Shown here: in pieces, positions 12,252 through 24,822 of the stretch
How the letters are laid out: each line of letters opens with the position of its first letter
Numbering within the stretch: the stretch's first letter is position 1
Assembly: GCA_963966185.1 (NCBI GenBank)
Contig: CAWZYM010000307.1
Coordinates: 436,001 to 500,000, forward strand
Reading direction: 5' to 3'
Length of the DNA stretch: 64,000 nt
DNA from: Rhabditoides inermis
Taxonomy: Eukaryota > Nematoda > Chromadorea > Rhabditida > Rhabditidae
The notes under the pieces: generated by a model
Database searches by the model: none
The model's input: the letters and a program-made list of their open reading frames with translations, nothing else
Told to the model about the DNA's origin: nothing
Translations under genes and position numbers: made by a program

Positions 12252-12503
12252 TGCAATACATTTATCGTGTTTATTAATAAATATCTTTCAAGAATAGAGA
12301 TCGATGCGATCTGAACAAAAAACAAGTATGGCGGGCAGATCACAAACGTATAAAATCATTGAGCACCTTGAGGAAACAAACACAAACAAGGAAATTGTAG
12401 GGAATCTGATATAATGGGTGTGGTCCTGATAATTGTACTCAACTGACTCTACTGACAGTACTTCCGTGTGCGGGCCCTCGGTGGGCGGGGCGACATCTCC
12501 ATT

Positions 12504-15124
12504 TCACGCAGTAGTCTCATCACTACCGTACACCATCTCCACCATATTCTTTATGAGCGGGTCGAGATTGGCGAGTTCGAAGAAGGCAATCTTCACGTAG
12601 CTCTCAATCAGAATGTTCGTGATCTCCTGAAAACAACTGGGTAATCGATAATTAATCGATAAACGGCGACTGACAATGATGGTGCTCATCGCGAGAAGCA
12701 TGTTGCCGACGCGCTGCTCGGGCGAGACTGAAAAGAAATAGAAATATCACTGCTTCTCGTTCTGCTCCGTCATCCCTACTACCTTCTCCTTCTCCTTCGT
12801 GTACATTCTCCTCCACAAGTCCCCACTCACAGCCATTCTCTCTGGAGATGCGATGCAGGGCGGCTACGATGATGTTCCTCTGTTCCTCGCAGACTCTCCG
12901 ACCGTCCGGGGTGAGACGGTAGTGCGCTGCAAAGGAACAACCATCAGCATACGTGTCAGCACCAGTCAGGGAGAGAGGGGGTGCAAAAGATGAACCGACA
13001 CCGCATGCCACATGCCAAGCGAGTCGACCATGCAAACCACTCTATGAGTAGGGAACATCCAAACCCGAAACCATCACAACGTGCAAAAAGGAGCACAAAC
13101 CCACAAACGTACTGTATGTGGGTGGCACGAGTCGCGACTCACTGATGTGCCAGATGACGAGGGCTTTGAAGAGGGCGAATTCGTCGAACGAGAGGCCAAG
13201 CTCGCGCATCGGGGGCACCACGTCCGTGTACTGACGCACCTTCATCGGAATGAACACCCTGCAACTTGGAGATTACCATCTGACGTCATCTCACTTTCTT
13301 GAGCAGACAAACACAATTATCCAAGTATTAAATATTAACTAAGTTAGTAGAATGTATTCACTTGTACTTTTCGAGGAGGTGCGGCGAGGAAAAGACGGCA
13401 GCTGCATCCGGCTCCTCCCCCGTCATTGGAAGAGGGTCCATGCAGATGTACGATCCGTCTGTCAGCACCTCAACCCATACGGTAGGAATGGAAAGGTACC
13501 GTATTCCTTACCAGAAACTCCTGGTCCTTTGCGAGCAACGCAGTGAGGTAGGCTCCCCCAACAACAGCGTCGACTACCGTTGAAAAGCGGTAGATGGTCG
13601 TCTGAAGAACCCAAGTAAACAACATAAAACAATAACAACAACTCACTCTGTCGACCTCTGAGAGCTGGTCGAATCCGGGCAGTGCTTGGCAGTAGTCAAA
13701 CAGCATCACCAGATCGGGCCGGGTGAGACCATGGAACTCAGTGAACAGGAACGGACGCAGGTTGTCGCGGTTGTACGGCTGTGAGGGGCGGAGTCAGAGT
13801 GGGCGGGGCGTGCAGGAACTCACCACGGGGCTGCAGCGCTTGAATATGTCGTCGAGCCGGCAGTTGGTGTAGAGTATGCGTCGTCTGTCCATCAGTGCCT
13901 TCTCTGCTCGTTCGAGGGAGCGGCGCACAAAGTGGGCTACAGGGGTACACGACGATGACACCTCCGAGCCTGCACGCATACTTCTCATTACGTTGCACTT
14001 ACACCACTGTCACCGATAACTCTAGCCACAAAATTCATACTTAGATCTAATACGATTATGTGAAACGTCAAAATGTCTGATCTCTCACATCTGTTATCTG
14101 GAGACGGCGTACACTGAGTGAATGCAGACGCGCTACTTCCGGGAGAGTCCGTCCAGTCAGGCTTCATGTCCTGCATGTGGTCCATCATACTCCGCCCACT
14201 CTCGCTCAGCCCACTCACCGGCACAGTGCGTCCGCCAGTCATGGGCAGTGTGCAGGGCGAGGGGAGTTGCGGGATCGGAGCCGGCTCATCTGGAACTGAA
14301 ATAGACTAGCACGTGGTTCATGATACTGTGCACTCGCAAAATACACTGATTTTGATGTTATTATTAAAAAGAGCAAAGAGCGAGGTGCTTCGAAATTTGC
14401 ACCGGAAGTCGCCGAGTCGCCATGACAACAACATCTTTAGCCGTTATTCACGCGGAAAAGTTCAATTTCCATCAAAGGAACGCCGGCGTCTAATTGTGAA
14501 AGCGAGAACGAGAGATTGATCGAAACAGTTGCACAAAAAAAACTCAAAATCAATTCTAACGTACCGATGGAAGACGAAGAATTGAGTGAGCTGGTGGGAA
14601 CTGGTCGGGCAATATCTGTGGCGCCGGGAGGAGAATTGGTGTCCTTCCTGGTCTGCACCACTGAAAACACAACAAGTGGATGCAAAATGAACAAATAAAT
14701 TAATCGATCGATCGAATAAACTCACGATCGTGTTGCATTCCCGCGTAGATGCACTTGGCGTAGCGGCACTGACGACAGATCATGCGCAGCTCTGCATGTA
14801 AAGAACAATAAACAGAATAAGTAAACAACACACACCGTAGTGGATCCTGCACTTCTCGCCGTGCTTGGAGACACACTTGTAGTTCATTGCCATCGACACG
14901 GTGCGACGGAAGAACGCAGCGCATGCCTGCAATCAATCAATCAATCAATCAATATTTACGATTAGTCAATTACTTTACACAGTACACGACACTAACGCAC
15001 AACGGAACGCGGAGATGATTGAACCAAGGTGAATTGATGGGAAATGTCGCCTCACCTTGCATGTTCGAGCGCCGAAGTGTAACGTGGAGGCGGAAGGCGA
15101 TTCACACACGGCGCATAACGCCAT
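12504..15124 (-). CDS. nuclear hormone receptor, nematode type
   Basis: A ligand-regulated transcription factor family. Exon 1 (15056-15124) gives MALCAVCESPSAST and ends FGARTCK. Exon 2 continues ACAAFFRRTVSMAMN, then YKCVSKHGEKCRIHY. Exon 3 gives ELRMICRQCRYAKCIYAGM. Together these form the two C4 zinc modules. The P-box region CKACAAFFRR is the divergent form common in the expanded nematode NHR set. A Ser/Pro-rich hinge follows (about 14100-14660). The ligand-binding domain runs over exons between about 13970 and 12504, including FDEFALFKALVIWHIS and DLVMLFDYCQALPGF. The end, KNMVEMVYGSDETTA, is short and has no obvious AF-2 helix. No steroid-receptor type P-box is present, so DNA specificity cannot be inferred. 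Confidence 0.9.
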
Positions 15125-16984
15125 ATCTGAAACCGGTAGACATATAGCAAGGAAGGATCAAATATCAATAACAACCCGAAATCCATTATCACGCGAATTT
15201 CCAAATAAAGAGACAAGCGTACGCGCGCGAGAGTCGAGTGTGAAAACGGTGAAAAACGTGGCATTGAGCAGGTGCAATCTCTGCGAGATAATAATTGGAA
15301 TTGTAAGCATGGGTTTATGAACAGGTGGTGCAAAGAGCGATCGATTGATGCGCGAAACGGTGAAACGTTAGGGTCAGCTGACTCGAGATAGTGGCAACAA
15401 GGCAAGGCGGGAGATAACAAGGCTATATTATAACACTAGTTATAAGTCTAGTTATAATGATGACGTTGTCAAGCGAAACACTATAAGAATATATAGTTGT
15501 GAATGTCCAGCGGACTTTGGTTCAGCATACGTGCGAAACGTGAAGACTGCGGGTGGGAGATGCACTTGCAGAGAAGAGAAAAGAAAGAGTGAGCAAAGGG
15601 GAGGCGGGGCTTGGAACGCAACCTGCTTTTTACGAGAGGAGGATTCATGTGAACTAGGAACTGAAATCGTCATAGGAAACCTTCACGTGAAAATCATCGC
15701 ACTCGCCGAAGCAGCGTGGTCGGCAAGGAGGGCGCAGAGTGCGCGAGCGAATGAGAGTGGAGAGAGTCCCGCGCCGCGTACTTTGGACACACACATACAA
15801 CATGCACCTGTGGAAAGGCAAAAGGTAGCTCTCAGACCACTCCGAGAAAACGAAACCATGTGAGAAAAGGATACTATACTGAATCGCGATTAACGAAATG
15901 CCGTAGTATAGCAACATGTTACACGGGGAACACATACATCCCGCATCAACGACAAAGCAAGTGAAAACATCACGCGATGTGTGCAAAGGACAAAATACAT
16001 CGTTTCTTCGCAGTGGCTGATTGAGAGTGAGTGGGCGCGCGCCAATTGGTCCTTGGTCGACTTCCATTGATGATGAGATAAGATGAGAAAGACTGCACAC
16101 TACAACATCGCAAGGTACAAGGTACACGGTGCGGGTGCACGCACAGCAAACGATAACAACAGGCGCCGCGCCGACAGAGCGCAAAGATCGTCAAAACAAC
16201 ACCAACTCACTCACTCTCACTGCACTGCACATCACGTGTGCGTGTGGAATAGCGCGCCGAGAACTTGAAAATATCGACGAAACGGCGAACCCAACTGGCC
16301 GTTTCGCGGACGAATTGTCTTTTGCGACAGCTCTACGCCGCATTATGGCTTATCTCGCTTGTTGTTTTGCTGATATCCTTTCTATTTTTGTGTCATCATG
16401 TCATTATTACATAGTACATCGTATATAGTGTTGTAATCGATTCTCTGTATGCATGTAGGGGTTCGTAGATGTTATGGGGATGTTATGTTTGCATAGCTAT
16501 GGAGGTATGGCATTGTATGCTTTCTCGAGGGTAGGAGGGCAAGGATGACCCAGTCCACTCTCGCCTAGCCTCTGCGCTGCCTTATTCATCTAGTCTATTC
16601 TAATATATCGGATCTATGGTAGCTGACCGGGAAGCCGCCGAGATTTTCGGGGCAGTATTGGGATCGTTCTTTCAAGTCACAGTAAGTTAGTTACTGATTT
16701 CATACACACCCGCCGCTTCATTTTATTTGAGTAGTCACGGTAACCCATGTGTAATATGCAATTTCTCAGAAAGTGCACGCAATTATTTGATTACATGCCG
16801 ACTCTAATTTTCGAGCTTCACAGAACTCATGTTCGCGATATGGTTAGCGGATAATGAAAGGAGTGAGAATGAATACAATGTTCGACTTGCAAGAACCCGC
16901 CCGTTTGAAAACACCAATGAACTCCTATCGGTGTTCCTCATTTCTTGACCATGCTTATTGCAGTCGACTTCTCCGGATTTCGAG
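15125..16984. other. intergenic region between divergent genes
   Basis: This gap separates the start of the nuclear receptor (-) from the start of the DHRS1-type gene (+), so it should hold both promoters. No exon chain or repeat family was recognised. Confidence 0.6.
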
Positions 16985-17582
16985 ATGGTGGGAGCTCTGG
17001 CTGGTCAGATCGCCCTCGTCACTGGAGCCAGCCGCGGAATCGGTATGTTGCCATCTCATAACGCCAACACGTCTCTGCGTGACGTGGTTTTTTTTACACT
17101 CTCCTAGTTGTCATACCCTCGTTGTTTGTTCACATCTTATTGGCGCTTGAAGGTCGCGGTATCGCTCTTCAGCTCGGACAGGCTGGTGCCACCGTCTATA
17201 TCACTGGTGAGTCGTCTCTTCGCCCCGCCTACTAAGCTCCGCCCCGTTCAGGCCGGCAGCCTTCTGCGAGCCTTCAGTCGACACGGTCGCATCTTCCTCA
17301 GCTGGAGACGACGGCTCAGGGTGAGTGAGCAGACCATGCCGCACGCGGTTGCTTCGGCCGGCGGGGGAACACATGTGGTGGGATAAATTACGGAACCACT
17401 AGGCGGGACGGAGCCGCAAAATCTGTGTCTGTACCAAATCTGTACCGAAACAAGGGAGAGACCGCTCACGGCTTCCCCCATTGTTTCTATGGCAAGCGCA
17501 GAGAACGTGCAGGGTGCAGGGTTGATCGCAAAGTGCAAGATTTATCCCATATCCTTTTCGCTGTTATCTTTATCCCTGCCTG

Positions 17583-17615
<33 letters not shown>

Positions 17616-20600
17616 GAAACCAATGTGCTACATGCATGCAGATCAAATTGATACTGCAATGCAGAGCGGAGCGCAGTCTGCAATGCGCATGAAAACAGAC
17701 TGCACTCTTCTCTGCATCGGGCCTGCACGCAGCCTGCAAGCATGCTGCACTTCTCCCCTTTTCAGCTGCGCGATCCCCTCAATCGATTATCCCATTCATA
17801 AACATATACATTCTACATCGACTCCATGACACAGTTATAATACTTTATTGATATGCACATTACACAAACTCATTCGACACTTGGGAGTACGTGGATTTGC
17901 TCTTGAGAGTGAAGCGAGGGCTTGAATGTACGCGGTGGGGTGACACGACCGCGTACATTGCACGGTCAGCTTCTTTTGCTTCTGCTTCTTCTTCGTCCTC
18001 ATCCTCATCGGTCGCCTTCTTCCTCGTCTGGACAGTTAGCACCACGTCCCTGCCCAGCGCCTCCACCTCACTTCCCATTCGTCTTCGCCTGTAAGGACTC
18101 GGTTTCATTCCCACATCTCCCTGCACACATACTCACCTCCCGCAATCTCCTCCTCCTTGTAGCGGATCACGTTCGACTTGAGATGCCACTTCGCCTTCTC
18201 GCCTTCTCGGGCAACACCACGTTCACCTTCTGCGACATCAGTCCGAGATGGTGAGCGTGATCTTCCGGTCCCTCTTCCGGTCCCTCGTCCGGCCCGCCTC
18301 GTCCACTCCGCCACCTACACACGATGTACATCATCAATACTCATAAAACATCAATCTCCCACCTGTTGTCGTAGTTTTGTTGCAGTTTGCAGAGGAGCGG
18401 AGGTACATGATCGCTTCCTCGCAGTTCACCAACGCTGGCTGACCGCTGCCCGTTCGTGGCCCTCAGTTCCCGAAGACGACGCAGCGCGCTAGCGCCGGTC
18501 CGGCATGGCGGCACAAACTCTGAACTCGATCACAATACACAAGCGATAACTTGGTCAATCAGAAAACCATATTTCATCACCACCCTAGCGCGACAATGAA
18601 AAATGTAGTTTCAGACCGCTGTGTGGGTCAAGACCATGGCGACCCACAAGCAAACAATGAAGTACAAATCGAACTCAATTCAGAATGGATACGATCATAA
18701 ACTACATATGCGAACAACATTTCGAAACTGACTAACTCGATTTTAGCCGGCAAAGAAGCAAAAGCTCCACACAACTTTTGTTGGTATGAAAGAGAATAAT
18801 AGTATACGCGTAATGTAACATAACAATAAAAACCAACGAACGAACATAAACAATAACAACAAACAAACAAAATAGGAGTAAATCGGCGCGGCGCGGCATC
18901 GGCCATGCAGGTCAGCTGTAGACTCCAATATACACAGCAGCCGCCCAATTTTGATCATCGCGGCGGGACCAATTTTGAATATTGTTTTGGCTGGAAAAAC
19001 TCAATAAATGAATTGTTTTAGCAACCACGAACCTTTTTAAGCACCGCATATAAAAACGTATTGACCGTATTAATAACTGCAAACGTACAGAAACGTAATA
19101 ACGAATTGTATACAAGATAGCTTATATACTGGCCACACTTTTAACACCAACAACTTCTATTACAGACACGACTGTTTTTACTAAGTCATTTTTCAATCAT
19201 TGAAAGCGAGAAGTGAATACCCGGGCGCGATTCGCGTGGGTTCGGTTAGGGTTCGAGTAGGGATCGGGTGCGCTCGCCTCACCCGAACCCTCACTGCAAA
19301 TAAGTATTATCCATCTTGAAGAGTTCAAACAACAATAATACATAGCCAACTCCTGTTTTGAATCAATTGGAACTGCTCATATTGAAAAAAAGAATCTCAT
19401 AGAGTGCGATAGAGAAAAGTGTATGTTGCGGGTGGGTTTGTTACAAGAGAGAAAAACCTAGTTACAAGAGAGGAACTGTCGACAAGAATTATTCAATCAT
19501 AGTTATGTTCGAAAACATGAATGATAAAACAATGAGTTTCACGAGCTACCATGAAACATTTGGTGGTTAGAGAATGATCAGAGCCCGTTCAATGACGTTT
19601 TAAAATTGATAAACTTTACGTGCGTGACGAGCGGGAATTGAACCCGTGAACATATTTTTGCAAAAAGTGACTTCGTTGGCACTATCTCATTTTCACGGTA
19701 CGTGATTTATACCTAAAATCATACTTAAATTTATGGGTGTAGTGAGAACTTTGCTATTGGATCGGAAATGCGAACGTGAGATTAAACTGTTTGACAGCGA
19801 AAATTTTGACAGCAATTCTCTGTCGTGTACGGTAAAACTACTGCTACTGGACAACATATTTTTGACGTAATGCATTCATATCGCAGATTGCCCCGATAAG
19901 CATGAAACCACGGTACTTGTGAGAATAAAAATACAATAGCGAATTCCTAATTATCAACGTATTTATCTTTTTTTCGCCACTTTGAAGATTTGTTGCAATT
20001 CTCTGTCGATCGAGATCACTGAAATTCAGTTAGTTTGCTGGATCTGAACACAACCGTTACAAAACGTAATCAAGATCGAAATGATTTTGGTCCATTTTTG
20101 TCTCGCTGTTGGGTCCAGAATTGTATTTTGTGCGGATCAATTGTACCCCATGCCCGCGCGCTGCCGATCCGCAGATTGATCCATCACACAACGCAACGCA
20201 CTATATTATCTGTTAAAAAGTACTTGCGTAAAGATATTAGGTTTGTCGCATGCATAAAACGTTTACAAATACCAACACGAACCTGCGCCTCTCTCTCTCC
20301 CTCTCTCTCTCTCTTCTCTCTCTCCGTCTTCTCTCTCTTTCTAATATGGACGTATGACGTTATTCATTTGTATTGTTATATTTCATGTGTTAGTGTCCAC
20401 TGTCCGTTATGCGCAGGTTTGTGTTAGTATTTGTAAACGTTTTATGCATGCGCTTTTGTTGAATTGGGTCAAGACAAACTTGAAACCTTTACGCAAGTAC
20501 TTTTCAACATTTAATACATGTGCTTTTGTTTAATTTCATAGAAATTTCTTCTCTCACTGATTCTCAAGCTCTGTCGACAGCGTGCTCTCTCGCGATTTCT

Positions 20601-23262
20601 CTGCGCGCCCTGCCCGCCTGCCGGGAGTGAGAGCTAGTCAGAGTAACGGGAACCACCCACCCACCCATACGCTGGCCTGCCGACTCATGGGTGAGCGAGG
20701 TCGCTCTTAACTTCTTTCGGAGAAAAGATACAAAGATGCCATCAAGATCTGGCCTACGGAACCGTGCGAATCTAACTAACATGAATTGGATGAGTTCACA
20801 TTCCTGTTAACATGATTTTTGGATATCGCTTCTTGAAAATTCTGGCGCGAGCCATAACCTAAGCCAAAAGAGAGGGCGATGCGCGCCCTCTCTAATTCGC
20901 CGTTTGCGAGCAGTCGCGGCTGCAAACTGTCCGAGTTTTGCAAGTTTGACGCTGGAATCCAACGTGCTTGCAGACAACTGTGATTGAGTAACCCCCACAG
21001 TAGTTGGCTATGTATTATTGTTGTTTGAACTCTTCAAGATGGATAATACTTATTTGCAGTGAGGGTTTGAGTGAGGCGAGCGCACCCGATCCCTACTCGA
21101 ACCCTAACCGAACCCACGCCAATCGCGCCCGGGTATTCACTTCTCGCTTTCAATGATTGAAAAATGACTTAGTAAAAACAGTCGTGTATGTAATAGAAGT
21201 TGTTGGTGTTAAAAGTGTGGCCAGTATATGAGCTATCTTGTATACAATTCGTTATTACGTTTCTGTACGTTTGCAGTTATTAAAACGGTCAATACGTTGA
21301 TTTTTTTTATATGCGGTGCTTAAAAAGGTTCGTGGTTGCTAAAACAATTCATTTATTGAATTTTTCCAGCCAAAACAATATTCAAAATTGGTCCCGCCGC
21401 GATGATCAAAATTGGGCGGCTGCTGTGTATATTGGAGTCAGCTGTAGGTCCAATGCAGGGACGTTTCCTCATATTTGTCAATTGGAATCGCACTTTTTAA
21501 AGATTCATCTGTATGCAGAGTACATGCATGCTGCAAGCGTACTTGATGCACCCTGCATCTGACCTGCACTGTCAAAACTCGCGCGATTGCCATGACCTCT
21601 CTGCGTGCAGCCTGCATTTTTGGCGACTTTTCTGCATGCAGTCTGCATTTTGAGCCGACCTTTCTGCACGTATGTAGCACATTGGTTTCGGAGTCTCTTC
21701 TCTTTATAGATCAAGAGGAAGTGCAGTGGAGATCGAAATATGTCACGTCGCACAAGCGTTTGATTCGATTACGATCGCGCGAAGCGTTTAATTGCCCTAT
21801 TCAGGGAAGACCGGGCAAAGTACGATGTCTCAACAACACCCGAATTCCGTAGCGCCTGTGAATTTAGGGGAACTGAGTTCGAAGTCTCAACTACGATACG
21901 GTAGCCGAATGTGATGAGAAATCGTAAGACGAACTACTGTGTCTATGTCTCAAGTAGAAATTAGCAGTGGAGAAGGAATGCGGAAACAAGTCGATTGGAC
22001 TGTATGTTGACTGTAAATGTTAACTGTTGGCTTTTATGTTGACTGTGTTTGTTGCAGAGGTGCGTGATCGGGGAGGGGAGTGCATTCCCGTCTATGTCGA
22101 CCACACCAAACAGGACGAGGCGAGTCACACCCATGTGCTATGATTCACTACTACTCGACTAGTATTGAGAAGTGTCAATTATGGTATGAGGAAACGTATG
22201 GTCGACGCACCGTCTCCCTCCCTCATTGTGCCATTCAGGTTACGAGTCTGTTCGCTCGAATCGCGCAGGAGAGGGACGGACGGCTCGATATTCTCGTCAA
22301 CAATGCCTTCTCCGCCGTCGGGGTACGCGGCTGTGATGTGTGATGTTGATGTTGTGGTGTATGATTCGCAGGATCTCGCTGCCACCGCCGGAAAGCCATT
22401 CTTCGAAGCGGACCCGTCTCTCTGGGACAGCGTCAACGACGTCGGACTTCGTAACCACTACTACTGCGCGTGAGTTGCGCATGCCCCGCCTCATCTAGCC
22501 CTGCCCCATTTGCAGAGTGCACGCGTCTCGCCTGATGGTGGCACGCAGGAAGGGCCTCATCGTCAACATCTCCTCGATTGGTGGGCTGCAGTACGCATTC
22601 AATGTCGCCTACGGGTGCGGCAAGGCGGCGGTGAGTGGTGTGGGAACCAGAACCAGAGGAACCAAGTACCATTTTCAGCTGGACCGGATGGCGGCGGACA
22701 TGGGAGTGGAGCTGGCGCCGCACGGGGTGTCGATCGTGTCTCTGTGGCCGGGTGTGGTGCGCACTGAGATGACACACACCATGCAGGAGGAGCGCACGCT
22801 CGGAGCCATGATGCAGCGGCCCGATGTGAGTCGGCGGCCCTCCCTTCCCTATCATCTCCCTTGTGCATTGCAGGAAGTGCTCGACTCGGCGGTAGCCAGC
22901 GGGGAGACTGTCGAGTTTCCTGGCCTCGCAGTCGTCGCCCTCGCTTCCGACAAGAATATCGCCAAGAAGAATGGAAAGGTGGGTGGCAGCGTCGTGACGT
23001 GACTTCTGACGTCATTGCTTCAGATTTTGTCGACGGCTGACGTGGCTCGAGAGCATGGCTTCGTGGATATTGACGGGAAGAAGCCGGCTGATCTGCGAGG
23101 GGTGAGGTGATCGATGCTCTCTCCTTTCACACTCCCTTTCAGGTGAGCACCAGTCTGTCGTTCTTCGGATGGCGTCGTCTCGGCTCGCTCGTCCCCTCCT
23201 TCCTCCGCGTGCCTTATCCCGCTCTTCACTTTGGCTCATACAAGTACTACAAGTGGTGGTAG
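16985..23262 (+). CDS. short-chain dehydrogenase/reductase, DHRS1 type
   Basis: NAD(P)-dependent oxidoreductase with a Rossmann fold. The start reads MVGALAGQIALVTGASRGIG (cofactor loop TGxxxGxG), followed by RGIALQLGQAGATVYITG. NNAFS is the NNAG-type motif. NISSIGG holds the catalytic Ser, and YGCGKAA holds the Tyr and Lys. Later parts, VSLWPGVVRTEM and PSFLRVPYPALHFGSYKYY, match the C-terminal extension of animal DHRS1. Early exons are 16985-17042, 17153-17206, 17252-17320, 22058-22119 and 22239-22322. The intron 17321-22057 is about 4.7 kb and contains a transposon and a gene relic. The next intron begins GCGAGT, an apparent GC-AG intron. The length and order fit a complete enzyme. Confidence 0.92.
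17860..18500 (-). pseudogene. antisense gene or gene relic inside the DHRS1 intron
   Basis: On the minus strand an exon-like stretch reads ELRATNGQRSASVGEL and on to LLCKLQQNYDNR before a donor near 18360. A second block gives GEKAKWHLKSNVIRYKEEE before a donor near 18135. A third gives GSEVEALGRDVVLTVQTRKK, then an acidic run, and ends at a stop near 17862. The exons do not join in one frame without a shift around 18230, so this looks like a decayed gene. I do not recognise the family. Confidence 0.35.
18922..21438. mobile_element. 2.5 kb DNA transposon with 430-bp inverted repeats and a 9-bp target duplication
   Basis: Arms 18922-19350 and 21003-21438 are near-identical inverted copies starting ACTCCAATATACAC. 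The element is bounded by CAGCTGTAG at 18913-18921 and again at 21439-21447, a perfect 9-bp direct repeat. Long TIRs with a 9-bp duplication are typical of Mutator-like elements. The interior (about 1.65 kb) shows no transposase-like reading frame, so it is probably non-autonomous. Confidence 0.85.
20212..20510. repeat. nested inverted repeat within the transposon interior
   Basis: The words AAAAAGTACTTGCGTAAAG and GCATGCATAAAACGTTTACA at 20212-20270 recur inverted at 20410-20510, forming a hairpin of about 80-base arms around a CT-rich loop. It may be a small MITE inserted in the larger element. Confidence 0.6.
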
Positions 23263-23427
23263 ATCACCAACCATGTTTTGTCTTTTCGTTGTACACATGT
23301 TACGCTCCCGCAAAAGTACTTTATTTAAATCGTCTGTTGTTGGAACGCGTGCGGTGCAATTGAAAGAAGTGTTTTTCTAATACGTGTCTGTAAGTGGTAA
23401 GTGTAAGTGTTGCCGAGTGTGCTGCTC

Positions 23428-24491
23428 CTACTCCTTCTTCTCCTCCTTCTTCTCCTCCTCCTTTTTCTGCTCCTTCTTCTCGTCCTCCTTCTTTTCCTCT
23501 TCCTTCTTCTGCTCCTTCTCCTTTTCTTTCTTCTCCTGCACTACTTTGGGTCGACGTGGCGACTGAGGCACTCCTCGCTTCTTCACGATCTTCGTAGACA
23601 TACCCGCTTCGTCGTCCTGGAAAAAAGGAAAAATACTGTGGGCCCCAAGTCACGCTACCGTACCTTCTCGTCGTTTGCCCTGCGCGCCTTCTTTTTCTTC
23701 TTGCGCACCGACTCATCCGGGTTCATATTGACGTTATCGTCGTCCTTTTTCCCGATCGCCGGCTTGGTGTCTGGAATACGGTAGTCTACAGTAGCCCTAC
23801 AGTGGCGCCGTACCGATGGCGATGACCCTGACGGAGAGTCTGTATCTCTCTTGGTCGGGCGTCGCGTCGATCGCATCCCGGGGAGTCTTGTGCTTTCCGT
23901 CAGTCTGTGCCATCACCACATCCATGCGAGCACACAATACCGGACCGGGCTGCGAGGGGGTGGGGCTAGAGGGGCGGGGACTGAGTGCACACTCACCAAT
24001 CGCATCACAGACAGCGAGCCCGTCTTGCCCTTTTCGATAAACGACCACACAGGATTCACCCTGGAAGAAGTTTGGGGTCAGAGAAGGCAGAGTGAGGATG
24101 GCATACCTGAGGAATCTGATGTCGGATGTCTTGATCTTGACGGCGATCGTCTTCTCGTCGTTGTTCGTCACCGTCACTGTCTCCTTCCCGCCGTCCTTGT
24201 CGAGCTACAGTACAGTACAGTTGTTAGCTTACTGTGGCAACTGTATATCGTACCGTTATGCTCATGGGAGTGACGACGACACTCATTTTCCTTCCCTTGG
24301 GCGCGAAGCCGAGTTCCCTGCCGTCCGGACCGCGGGCCGGGCCTAAACAAGCGAGAGATCATCTATCTATCACCTCTTCCTCCCGCACCATTGTTGGTGC
24401 CGTCGGAGCGTTCGCCTTTCTCCTTGGAGCCTGCCTTCTCTTTCGATCCCACTTTCTCCCGTGAACCGGCTCTCTTCTCCTGTTCTACCAT
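23428..24491 (-). CDS. MSP-domain protein with a Lys/Glu tail
   Basis: The start ATG at 24491 opens MVEQEKRAGSREKVGSKEKA, a charged N-terminus. The next exons give GRKMSVVVTPMSIT, then LDKDGGKETVTVTNNDEKTI, KIKTSDIRFLR, NPVWSFIEKGKTGS and VLCARMDVVMAQTDGKHKTP. This is the immunoglobulin-like MSP fold: a strand pattern with the conserved KIKT(S/T) and the phenylalanine-glycine-like turn. The last exons are Lys/Glu repeats (KKEEEKKEDEKKEQ) ending at 23428. MSP-fold proteins act as sperm cytoskeletal or signalling proteins or as VAP-type ER adaptors. There is no membrane helix, so a VAP role is less likely. The gene converges on DHRS1 with only about 165 bases between stops. Confidence 0.8.
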
Positions 24492-24822
24492 CGCCCCGCT
24501 CACGGACCACCCACGAGCATCGAATGATCCACTCTCGGCTCGACCAAGCCATCATACAATCCTGCCTTATGCAAACACTGTCTCCCGTCTTTCTCCCGGC
24601 CGGCCGCCCTCTTTCCGCACACACACGCACACACAAACACACGCTGCGTCTCTGCCGCCGCGGCGAGTCTCTGTCTGTCTGTCCCTGTCCTCTGCGCATA
24701 CGCACACACACACAACGGCACCCACCCACATACACACGCGGACACACACAACGTATTGATCGATGCTTGGTTGTTTCATTTATGAATGTTTTCTCATGTT
24801 GCTAATCATTGTTGTTTGAGTG

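Larger units (their letters stand above)
17613..21696. repeat. weak outer inverted pair rich in TGCAG/CTGCA motifs
   Basis: The sequence CCGAAACCAATGTGCTACAT at about 17613-17634 recurs inverted at about 21675-21694. Both flanks (to about 17760 and from about 21520) carry many TGCAG or CTGCA words. This could be the ends of an older element into which the 18922-21438 element later inserted. Target duplications were not found. Confidence 0.4.
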
